From an uncultured Oligoflexia bacterium (GTDB taxonomy: Bacteria > Bdellovibrionota > Bacteriovoracia > Bacteriovoracales > Bacteriovoracaceae), in the NCBI GenBank assembly GCA_950060715.1, contig CATLVA010000018.1:1-11435 (forward strand): DNA of 11,435 nucleotides. The letters are read 5' to 3'. Within the stretch, counting starts at the first letter, position 1. Each line of letters begins with the position of its first letter. Shown here piece by piece: positions 1-5,924 of this stretch. Position numbers and translations under genes: made by a program. The notes under the pieces were generated by a model that was given only the letters and a program-made list of their open reading frames with translations, was not told the DNA's origin and made no database searches.

Positions 1-85
1 TTGTGGTTGTCGTAACAACCTTAAACTCAGCCAGTGCATTAGAGATAAACAGAAAACAAATTAGTATCTTAGTAAGCGTGTGCAG
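1..85 (-). CDS. Partial exported metal ABC transporter solute-binding protein (ZnuA/TroA-like), N-terminus only
   Basis: Only about 28 codons lie in the window. The frame opens after a TAG at 95-97 and encodes a signal peptide (KILICFLFISNALA) followed by EFKVVTTTT. A mature N-terminus with a VVTTTT strand is typical of zinc/manganese-binding lipoprotein or periplasmic proteins of the ZnuA/TroA family, which deliver metal to an ABC importer. No ATG, GTG or TTG exists between the TAG and the signal peptide. The best start is CTG at 83-85, because AGGAG (minus, 92-96) sits 6 nt upstream. An ATA or ATT start inside the signal peptide is the alternative. This start lies inside the end of the upstream barrel gene, so the two would be translationally coupled. 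Family assignment rests on very few residues and on the zinc-type neighbour. Absence of a normal start may mean a rare start codon, a mutation or a sequence error. Confidence 0.45.
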   Translation of the reverse strand, partial: MHTLTKILICFLFISNALAEFKVVTTTT

Positions 86-1166
86 GGTGGGCTCCTATGC
101 TAATATTGAATTGTAGGGCAATTCTTTGTTCACGCTCTAAACTTTTATAGTCTATTTGATCGTACTGTAGCCTAATCGCTGAGAACTCAGATGAAACAAA
201 TGCAAGTAGTGCTGAGTAAGCTTCTGTGTCCACATTCTCATCGCTAAATTGAACATCAAGAGATTCATATTGTGCTTGTACATACCAGCGGCGGTCAAGT
301 TGGTAACGCATAAAACTCATCCAGCCATCAAGTTGCTCTCTTTCTTCGCCTCGGCGATATTTTTTAAGAAATTCAGTCGACCAAATAAATGAGTTGTAGA
401 TACTTTTAGATGCAGGTCTCCATTTAAAAGTTAGATCACTTCCTTGAAGAGCGGTGTAATTTGAGTTTTCATCTTCGGAGTCTTTGGGTGCATAATTCAT
501 ACCAGAGAGTCCCCGCTCAAGAGTTAAGTTATCTGTAATATCCCAAAGATTTTTCCAGCGAGCAGTAGCCGCCATAGCATGTTTTGACTCACCAAAAAGG
601 GTTTCGTTATTAGGTTCAAATATTTGAATATTTAACTCACTAAACCAAGAGGTCGGTATTAGAGTAGAGTAGCCAAAACCCGCCTGAGTAAGACCATCGC
701 CTCCAAAAACAGCTTGTTGTATCATTGGTCTATAAATGAAAGGAAGTGCGTGAGTGTGAACAGCATTATATTTTCCAAAATTCACATAGAATTGACCGGC
801 CTTTAAAGTGTGGCCAGAAATATTTATCGTTTCAATGAATGCTTCTTCAACATGGAGGACAAAATCTTCATGGCCTGAATGTTCCTCCTCTTCCTCCTCT
901 TCTTCCTCATCATGGTGAGCACCACGTTCTTTGTGAATACCAAGTGCCACTTGCGCTCTAAAATAAGCGTCAACGTCTGAAGTGAATTGCATTTCCACTT
1001 CTTGCATTGAAAATCAATCTTCATCGTTGTCGACTTCATGGTTTTCCATAAGCATCAATGCATTGATACTGGTTGCAGGATTAAAAGTATTTCCGCGAGA
1101 TCGTAGCATCGTATTTTGTGCATATAGATTGGTAGTTATGAATAAACAGATAATTATTAAACGCAT
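69..1166 (-). pseudogene. Zinc-associated outer-membrane beta-barrel protein interrupted by an in-frame TGA
   Basis: Read from ATG at 1164-1166, the frame gives a signal peptide (MRLIIICLFITTNLYA, cut before QNTM) and then a typical barrel start (NPATSINAL). A TGA follows at codon 51 (1014-1016). The same frame continues for 314 codons (FSMQEVEMQF..., EEAFIETI, KAGQFYVNFGKYN, C-terminal GAHPAHAY). This resembles proteins annotated as zinc-regulated outer-membrane receptors or porins. In those the FSxQExExQF segment directly continues the N-terminal part, usually after a glycine, so GGA to TGA is the simplest explanation. Residues about 78-99 carry a His-rich stretch with nine consecutive Glu, a plausible metal-binding loop. 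Restarting at the ATG at 1005-1007 would give a 312-residue protein without a signal peptide and with no good ribosome site. The C-terminus is intact, and the next gene overlaps it. Alternatives are a sequencing error or stop-codon readthrough. Confidence 0.72.
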
Positions 1167-1191
1167 TTTGGGCCCTTTTTTTAAGAGCGTC

Positions 1192-1220
1192 ACTGTATAA
1201 AAACTTACTTAAATGGTCAA
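1192..1220 (-). promoter_or_regulatory. Possible sigma70 promoter for the barrel gene
   Basis: On the minus strand TTGACC (1215-1220) is followed after 15 nt by TATACA (1194-1199), or after 17 nt by TACAGT (1192-1197). Either pairing gives a leader of roughly 20 nt before the ATG at 1166. No convincing Zur-type palindrome was seen around it. The call is based on consensus matching only. Confidence 0.35.
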
Positions 1221-1224
1221 AGGA

Positions 1225-1245
1225 TGCTGCCCTTAATGGGCAGCA
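1225..1245 (-). terminator. Hairpin overlapping the stop codon of the hibernation-factor gene
   Basis: TGCTGCCC (1225-1232) pairs perfectly with GGGCAGCA (1238-1245) across a 5-nt loop, and the loop contains the TAA stop of the minus-strand gene. No T-run follows on the minus strand. It may therefore be a weak or Rho-assisted terminator, or an mRNA 3' stabiliser, rather than a classical intrinsic terminator. It separates this gene from the barrel gene downstream. Confidence 0.45.
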
Positions 1246-1571
1246 ATAAGTTGTGGTGCTTCTTTCTGGGAAGTGGGAGAAAAGCGTTTGGCTTTCCATG
1301 CTTTGAGTTGATTTAAGATGTCCTGTTCTAGGAGATCGAACAGACTTAAGGGGTCATCGTGCTTGGCAGATGCTTTGAAAGTTGACTCTAAAGATTGAAT
1401 CACAAGCTCTCCGCGAACTTTTCTAAAAGGCATAGTCATTTTGAGCTTAATTTTTGCATTGTTCGGCGCAAAATCTCTTAGCCTTTCAATCCTCGCCTTG
1501 ATCTGGGATTCGACCTTTGGTTCAAGGTAAACACCAAACTCCATGAGTGAAAAGTTTTTGTTTAGTATCAT
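1233..1571 (-). CDS. HPF/RaiA-family ribosome hibernation (ribosome-associated) protein
   Basis: This 112-residue protein matches the short HPF/YfiA/RaiA family, which binds the 30S decoding region and silences ribosomes in stationary phase or stress. The family pattern is visible: an N-terminal strand and helix (residues 13-32), a central strand pair (AKIKLKM 39-45 and RGELVIQS 53-60), then the signature STFKASAKHDDPLSLFDLLEQ (63-83). The C-terminal helix has QLKAWKAKRF (88-97), close to the QLxxWKxxRF ending seen in these proteins. It lacks the long C-terminal dimerisation domain of long-type HPF. The start ATG is well set by AGGAGG (minus, 1579-1584) 7 nt upstream. It is divergent from Dps, another dormancy and stress protein, so shared stress control is a reasonable inference. 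The overall similarity is moderate. Confidence 0.75.
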   Translation of the reverse strand: MILNKNFSLMEFGVYLEPKVESQIKARIERLRDFAPNNAKIKLKMTMPFRKVRGELVIQSLESTFKASAKHDDPLSLFDLLEQDILNQLKAWKAKRFSPTSQKEAPQLIAAH

Positions 1572-1592
1572 AACTTAACCTCCTGATATTTA

Positions 1593-1622
1593 ATTAGATG
1601 GTTTCAATCTTTTGAGCGTCAA
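1593..1622 (-). promoter_or_regulatory. Sigma70-like promoter of the hibernation-factor gene
   Basis: Minus-strand TTGACG (1617-1622) is separated by 18 nt from TCTAAT (1593-1598), each one base or so from consensus. The predicted transcript would begin close to the AGGAGG ribosome site, giving a very short leader of about 15 nt. Confidence 0.45.
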
Positions 1623-1655
1623 GGGTCGAACCTCAAAAAAAATTTCGCTTGGCGT

Positions 1656-1695
1656 GATATCTTTTGTCTATCATTTAATAGGTTTTTAAGAATTG
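1656..1695 (+). promoter_or_regulatory. Possible stress-regulator site upstream of dps
   Basis: CTAT (1668-1671) and ATAG (1678-1681) form an inverted pair 6 nt apart, resembling the half-site arrangement of OxyR sites. The left 15-bp unit ending at 1671 fits the OxyR consensus at most defined positions. The right unit fits only in its first half, and the spacing is 6 rather than 7. Many bacterial dps genes are under OxyR or PerR control, which motivates the call, but the match is weak. Confidence 0.2.
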
Positions 1696-1749
1696 GAATT
1701 ATTGCCTCCTCTGGTAAGCTAACAGCAAGCTATTATTTAGGAGGTAGTT

Positions 1750-2220
1750 ATGAATTTAAATACAGGAATCAATGAAGGAAAAAGAGAAGAAATTGCGGGA
1801 TCCCTTGCAAGGCTTTTAGCGGAAACTTACACGCTATATCTTAAAACTCATAAATATCACTGGAATGTGACAGGGCCAATGTTTCAAACTCTTCACCTTA
1901 TGTTCGAGCAACATTATAACGATCTTGCGTTAGCCGTTGATGAGATAGCAGAAAGAGTAAGAGTTTTAGGTGTTAAAGCTCCTGGTTCTTACAATGAGTT
2001 TGCTGAGTTATCTCAGATTAAAGAAGATCCAACTAAGGATACAGAAGCCACTGCAATGATTAAGAACTTACTTCAAGACCACGAACAAGTAGTGCGAACC
2101 GCTAAGGAAATTCTTCCACAGCTTGAGGGAGCTAATGATGAGGGGACAAACTCATTGTTAGGCGCAAGAATCGAGTATCATGAAAAAACGGCATGGATGT
2201 TAAAGAGTTTATTAGGATAA
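1750..2220 (+). CDS. dps: Dps-family ferritin-like DNA-protection / iron-storage protein
   Basis: This 156-residue protein has the normal length and layout of Dps: a four-helix bundle that assembles into a hollow 12-mer, oxidises Fe(II) with peroxide and protects DNA. The inter-subunit ferroxidase ligands align with E. coli Dps in exact spacing: H37 (in HWNVTGP), H49, E53 in place of the usual Asp, D64 and E68 (in VDEIAERVRVLG). The N-terminus is short and carries few lysines, so strong DNA binding through an N-terminal tail is doubtful and the main role may be iron/peroxide detoxification. The start is fixed by AGGAGG (1739-1744) 5 nt before the ATG. It is monocistronic, closed by a strong terminator directly after the stop codon, and divergent from the ribosome hibernation gene. 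Confidence 0.95.
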   Translation: MNLNTGINEGKREEIAGSLARLLAETYTLYLKTHKYHWNVTGPMFQTLHLMFEQHYNDLALAVDEIAERVRVLGVKAPGSYNEFAELSQIKEDPTKDTEATAMIKNLLQDHEQVVRTAKEILPQLEGANDEGTNSLLGARIEYHEKTAWMLKSLLG

Positions 2221-2221
2221 A

Positions 2222-2250
2222 AAAAAAAGGCCCTGAACGGGCCTTTTTTT
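2222..2250. terminator. Bidirectional intrinsic terminator between dps and a convergent small gene
   Basis: A perfect 12-bp stem (seven A then GGCCC, 2222-2233, pairing with GGGCC then seven T, 2239-2250) closes on a TGAAC loop. The A/T flanks supply a U-tract in both directions. It begins one base after the dps stop codon and reaches into the stop codon of the convergent gene (2249-2251). Confidence 0.93.
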
Positions 2251-2431
2251 AATAATCTGAATCAGAGCTAGATTCTAAGCTTTCATCTTCTATGACTTCA
2301 GATTGGCCAGATTGGCCAGCATCTGTATCTTCTAAAATGATTGCCGTATCGTCGCCAGCAGATTCATCATCCATAGAGTCTGCGAAAACGTTGAAACTTA
2401 GAATAAGGCAGATCAAAAGTAATTTTTTCAT
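2249..2431 (-). CDS. Small exported, highly acidic protein of unknown function (60 aa)
   Basis: The protein begins MKKLLLICLILSFNVFA, a clear Sec signal peptide with likely cleavage before DSMDD. The mature part is only about 42 residues, almost without basic residues and rich in Asp, Glu and Ser (ending SLESSSDSDY). It has no cysteine for lipidation, so it would be periplasmic or secreted and largely disordered. The ATG at 2429-2431 is preferred over the adjacent TTG because AGGAG (minus, 2437-2441) lies 5 nt from it. The strong ribosome site, signal peptide and dedicated terminator argue that it is a real gene despite its size. Binding of cations or of basic partners would fit its charge, but no function can be assigned. 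It is divergent from the LysR gene. Confidence 0.75.
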   Translation of the reverse strand: MKKLLLICLILSFNVFADSMDDESAGDDTAIILEDTDAGQSGQSEVIEDESLESSSDSDY

Positions 2432-2476
2432 CAATTCTCCTTGGTTTTTTCCTAGTATCAGCCCATACTGGATGCA

Positions 2477-2497
2477 GGTAAAATCGTTTTATTTACC
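2477..2497. promoter_or_regulatory. Inverted repeat, candidate LysR-type operator
   Basis: GGTAAA (2477-2482) and TTTACC (2492-2497) form a perfect 6-bp inverted repeat with a 9-bp AT-rich centre. It contains the T-N11-A arrangement common to LysR-family sites. It lies 20 bp upstream of the LysR start, in the gap shared with the divergent small exported gene, where an autoregulatory site would be expected. Confidence 0.4.
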
Positions 2498-2517
2498 AAT
2501 TTAATTAGGATAAAACT

Positions 2518-3399
2518 ATGCTTAATCTCAACTATAAACACCTGTATTATTTCTATGTGGTGGCCAAAGAAGGTTCGGTAAAGCTTGCAGCCGAAAAATT
2601 ATTTGTTTCTCAGCCTACAATAAGTGACCAAATAAAGCTTTTGGAAGAGTATTTCGGTACAAAACTCTTTGAAAGAAGAAATAGGGGGGTCTATTTAACG
2701 GCTGATGGAGAATTGGCATTGGACTATGCCCAGAAGATATTCGACTTAGGATCAGAAGTTACTTCAAGACTTCGAAATCAACTCCATATTCCCAAAAAGA
2801 CTGTTGATATAGGTATATCACCTCATATGTCTCAGTATTTTTTGTTTGATAAACTCAGTCCTATATTTTCTCAAAAGGGGGTAAGTGTGGTGATCTCTGA
2901 AAAGCCACGGACTCATCTTTTGGCAGAATTAGAAGAGGAAAAAATCGACATTATTTTTACAGATAGTAGAGAGCATATAACATCGAATATGGCTTCTTAT
3001 AGAGTTGGTTTAAATAGAACATTTGTTGTGGCCCATAAAAAATACGAAAAATTAAAAAACCAATTTCCAAACTCTTTACAAAAGATTCCTTATTTCGGAT
3101 ACAGTGAGGATTCAAGTTTAAGGTACGAAATAGAGCTTTTCTTTGCACAAAATGACCTCGCACCAAAAATAATTGGGGAAGGGGGAAACATTGAGATGTT
3201 TCAGATGGTAACTGAGCAAGGTTTGGCTTTCACTATCGTACCTGAGATTGCCAAAAAAAGGTTGTGTTTGAGTCCAAACATAATAACATTGGGTGAAATT
3301 GAGGACTTCCAAACGACAGTTTGGGGAGTTATTAAAAAAGGTAAAAAAGGTCCAGCTCAAAAGCTGCTGAAGGAATTACGTGATGAAAAGAACAATTGA
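2518..3399 (+). CDS. LysR-family transcriptional regulator, NhaR-like
   Basis: This 293-residue protein has the standard LysR architecture: an N-terminal winged helix-turn-helix (about residues 6-65) and a C-terminal periplasmic-binding-like effector domain (about 90-290). The N-terminal NYKHLYYFYVVAKEGSVKLAAEKL strongly recalls NhaR, the sodium/pH-responsive regulator (NYNHLYYFWxVxKEGSVxxAAExL). SQPTISDQIKLLEEYFGTKLFER is the recognition helix and wing. The NhaR resemblance is to a subfamily; no antiporter gene is nearby, so sodium sensing should not be assumed. The start has AGGA (2507-2510) 7 nt upstream. The gene overlaps the following ligase gene and is first of a three-gene operon. It therefore probably controls that operon, possibly in response to a small molecule related to the pathway. 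Confidence 0.9.
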   Translation: MLNLNYKHLYYFYVVAKEGSVKLAAEKLFVSQPTISDQIKLLEEYFGTKLFERRNRGVYLTADGELALDYAQKIFDLGSEVTSRLRNQLHIPKKTVDIGISPHMSQYFLFDKLSPIFSQKGVSVVISEKPRTHLLAELEEEKIDIIFTDSREHITSNMASYRVGLNRTFVVAHKKYEKLKNQFPNSLQKIPYFGYSEDSSLRYEIELFFAQNDLAPKIIGEGGNIEMFQMVTEQGLAFTIVPEIAKKRLCLSPNIITLGEIEDFQTTVWGVIKKGKKGPAQKLLKELRDEKNN

Positions 3400-4810
3400 G
3401 TTAATGACTCCTGAGCAATTCGAACCAGAGGAGCACTTCTATCCAAAAGCATTAAATTCACAATTACATGCTATGGTTAGTCACTTTTTTAACTTAGATC
3501 ATAAACAAATTATCAAGAGATATAATCATATTAACCCTCAGGTGGATGGAGCAAAATTAGAAGAGGTTTTAACTTATCAATCTAAATATTTTTTCTGGGG
3601 TGGTTCTGATTTGTTTTATGTAACGACAGATACTGGGCGAAGGAGAATGGTTGTTCTTGAGACAAACTCATGTCCTTCTGGGCAGAAATCTATGCCACCT
3701 CGTACTGATGCTGATGAGCATAGAGGTTATAGATTTTTAATCGAGAATTCCTTTCTACCTCAATTAAAAAAACGCAGGCTACCAAAAGGGTCTCTCGCAG
3801 TTATTTATGATAAGAACTATATGGAAGCTTCTGGTTATGCTTCAACGATTGCAGACCTTACTGGAGAATGTGTTTATCTTATTCCGCACATGAATGAGGA
3901 AGAGCAGTTCATTCGGTTTGAAGATGGTGTTATGATTTTAAATTATAACGGACAAGATGTAGCAATTAGAGCTGCATATCGATATGTGACGCAAAAGCCT
4001 TGGAATAGAATTCCAATTCAAACTAAAACGTTTATTTTTAACTCGACTCTCGTCTGTCTTTCCGGGGGACGAAATAAACTTCTCGCGAATAAGGCTTATG
4101 AATTTTATAACTCAGAACTGGCGGGCTCAGGTCTTAAAATTAATATGCCTGAAACAATTAAAGATGTTTCTAAAGTTGAAATACCTTTATGGGTTGAAAA
4201 ATTCGGAGGCAAGGCCGTAATAAAAGATCCTTATTCCAATGCCGGTCAGGGTGTTTTTACAATCACAAGTCAAGAAGAGCTCGATGCTTTTATGGAGAAT
4301 GAATATAATTACGATCAATTCATTGTTCAAAGTTTAATTGGTCATTACGATTGGAGTTCAACAGGTTCTCAAGGTAGATTTTTTCATGTTGGTACGGTTC
4401 CAAACAAAAAGAATAATATTTTTATCGCCGATCTCAGGATGATGGTTTACTCCTCACCAGCTGGATTTATGCCTTGTGCTTTATATGCAAGAAGAGCAAA
4501 GTCACCTTTGTCGGCAAATCTTTCGGGACCAAGCTGGGATGTATTGGGTACAAATCTTTCAGTGAAAAAAGGAACCAATCAGTGGGAATCAGATGTATCC
4601 AGGCTTTTGTTAATGGATAGAAAAGACTTTAATAGCTTAGGAATTGGTATTGATGATTTAATTGAAGCCTATATTCAGACTGTGCTTACCATAATTGCTA
4701 TCGATAAAATGGCCGAAAAGCTTATCAGTAAGAAGGGGACATTTCGCCAAAAGCTTTTTACTTCGCTAGATAATGATCAGTCACTCTTAAAGGAAATTAG
4801 AATTCAATGA
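3383..4810 (+). CDS. ATP-grasp ligase-like protein of unknown substrate
   Basis: This 475-residue protein carries a recognisable ATP-grasp core. KAVIKDPYSNAGQGVF (about residues 277-292) gives the nucleotide-binding lysine K281 and the glycine-rich loop AGQG (287-290). FIVQSLIGHYDW supplies the following strand, and IADLRMMVYSS then ALYARRAKSP give the acidic and arginine-bearing segments of the ATP/Mg site. ATP-grasp enzymes activate a carboxylate as acyl phosphate and join it to an amine or thiol. The N-terminal half (about 1-220) has a distinctive conserved-looking segment, LETNSCPSGQKSMPPRTDADEHRGY, probably part of substrate recognition. Start choice is between GTG 3380 and ATG 3383; AAGGA (3370-3374) is 5 or 8 nt away. 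ATG is taken. The gene overlaps the LysR gene by 17 nt and shares ATGA with the next gene. Exact family and substrate are not recognised. Confidence 0.72.
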   Translation: MKRTIELMTPEQFEPEEHFYPKALNSQLHAMVSHFFNLDHKQIIKRYNHINPQVDGAKLEEVLTYQSKYFFWGGSDLFYVTTDTGRRRMVVLETNSCPSGQKSMPPRTDADEHRGYRFLIENSFLPQLKKRRLPKGSLAVIYDKNYMEASGYASTIADLTGECVYLIPHMNEEEQFIRFEDGVMILNYNGQDVAIRAAYRYVTQKPWNRIPIQTKTFIFNSTLVCLSGGRNKLLANKAYEFYNSELAGSGLKINMPETIKDVSKVEIPLWVEKFGGKAVIKDPYSNAGQGVFTITSQEELDAFMENEYNYDQFIVQSLIGHYDWSSTGSQGRFFHVGTVPNKKNNIFIADLRMMVYSSPAGFMPCALYARRAKSPLSANLSGPSWDVLGTNLSVKKGTNQWESDVSRLLLMDRKDFNSLGIGIDDLIEAYIQTVLTIIAIDKMAEKLISKKGTFRQKLFTSLDNDQSLLKEIRIQ

Positions 4811-5811
4811 AAAATGTTATCAATATTAAACAGAAAGAAGATTTTAAATTATCAGCTTTAAAAAAAGGTGAACTCCATAGATTTTCTCTTCACTTATCTG
4901 ATAACTCTCTTGGAGTTCCCTGGAGAGTGCCAGTAATAGTAATAAAAGGTGAGAAGAAAGGACCTACTTTTGGTATTACGGCTGCAGTTCATGGAGATGA
5001 GTTAAATGGAATTTCGACAATATTTAAACTCATTGAAAATATAGATCCAAAGAAATTGGCGGGAACTTTAGTTTTAGTTCCTATAAGTAATGTTCCTGGT
5101 TACCTCGCAAATCAAAGATACTTTTCTGATCATGCGGACTTAAATCGTATCATGCCAGGTGCTCCAGAGGGAAAAGCTTCTGATATTTATGCTCATCAGT
5201 TTACTCAAAAGATAGTGAAGAAGTTTGATTACCTGTTAGACCTGCACACTGCTAGCCATGGAAGAGTGAACTCTCTATATATTCGTGCTGATCTTGATAA
5301 TGATCAAACTAAAGAATTAGCCTATCTTCAAAATCCACAAATCATCGTTCAAAAATTTGATGAAAATGGAACGCTAAGAGGTTGGGCCAATGATCATGGT
5401 ATTCCATCAATTACTATTGAGATAGGAAATCCAAATGCATTTCAACATAATCTTATTGATGAAACTCTCGATGGAATTTTGAATACCCTTAGGCATTATA
5501 AAATGGTTAAAGGTGAAGTAAGGCCTCTAGTAACTGATGCTGTAATCTGTGAAAAGTCCTATTGGATATACTCTAAAAGAGGAGGAATAATTGATGTTTT
5601 TCCTCAGTTAACAGATAGAGTTCGTCGTGGAGAAGTGATTGCAAAAGTTTATGATGTTTTTGGTCAGGTAAAAGAAGAGGTTGTGGCAAACCGCTCTGGG
5701 ATTGTCATTGGAAAGAATGTGAGACCTAATTGTGATGCAGGAACAAGGGTATTGCATCTCGGAGTACTTCTCTCAGACATTGATGAACAGGAGTTTAACG
5801 AGATCCTATAA
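4807..5811 (+). CDS. Succinylglutamate desuccinylase/aspartoacylase-family zinc hydrolase
   Basis: This 334-residue protein belongs to the AstE/AspA branch of the M14 zinc carboxypeptidase fold. These enzymes remove acyl groups from acylated amino acids or cleave related amides. Zinc ligands are visible as H62 and E65 in AAVHGDE and H147 in LLDLHTAS. Substrate-binding DLNR (111-114) is followed by IMPG. The catalytic glutamate is E205 in SITIEIG. A C-terminal beta-rich domain (about 235-330), with GGIIDVFPQLTDRVRRGE and GIVIGKNVRPNCDAG, is usual for this family. Its ATG overlaps the ligase stop codon (ATGA, 4807-4810), so the two proteins are translationally coupled and likely act on related substrates. 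It might hydrolyse the ligase product, trim its precursor, or recycle it. It need not be arginine catabolism, since no ast genes are near. Confidence 0.88.
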   Translation: MKNVINIKQKEDFKLSALKKGELHRFSLHLSDNSLGVPWRVPVIVIKGEKKGPTFGITAAVHGDELNGISTIFKLIENIDPKKLAGTLVLVPISNVPGYLANQRYFSDHADLNRIMPGAPEGKASDIYAHQFTQKIVKKFDYLLDLHTASHGRVNSLYIRADLDNDQTKELAYLQNPQIIVQKFDENGTLRGWANDHGIPSITIEIGNPNAFQHNLIDETLDGILNTLRHYKMVKGEVRPLVTDAVICEKSYWIYSKRGGIIDVFPQLTDRVRRGEVIAKVYDVFGQVKEEVVANRSGIVIGKNVRPNCDAGTRVLHLGVLLSDIDEQEFNEIL

Positions 5812-5820
5812 GCTTGAAAT

Positions 5821-5849
5821 TAGACACTCGATAAAATAAATGTTTTAAT
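5821..5849 (+). promoter_or_regulatory. Possible promoter of the CarD-like gene
   Basis: TAGACA (5821-5826), a 17-nt spacer and TTTAAT (5844-5849) resemble a sigma70 promoter. It would give a leader of about 70 nt. It sits in the 113-bp gap after the ligase/hydrolase operon, where no clear intrinsic terminator was found, so readthrough from upstream is also possible. Confidence 0.3.
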
Positions 5850-5924
5850 TTTAGTCACCATGGCTGAGTACTGAAGCGATCTTCTGCTTTTTCTAACAGG
5901 ATAACCCCCAAAAAAAGGAATCCT

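Noticed and set aside
1005..1007. ATG as the true start of a complete 312-residue barrel protein
   Set aside because: It has no signal peptide and no ribosome site, while an in-frame signal peptide and barrel start lie just upstream across one TGA.
1014..1016. TGA read as selenocysteine
   Set aside because: No obvious SECIS-like hairpin was identified just downstream, and an outer-membrane barrel is not a known selenoprotein type.
2518..3399. Sodium-responsive NhaR controlling an antiporter
   Set aside because: The DNA-binding domain resembles NhaR, but no antiporter gene is in the window and the operon partners are a ligase and a hydrolase.
5869..5903. Terminator after the ligase/hydrolase operon
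   Set aside because: Only a 4-bp GAAG/CTTC stem precedes a short T-run; too weak to call.
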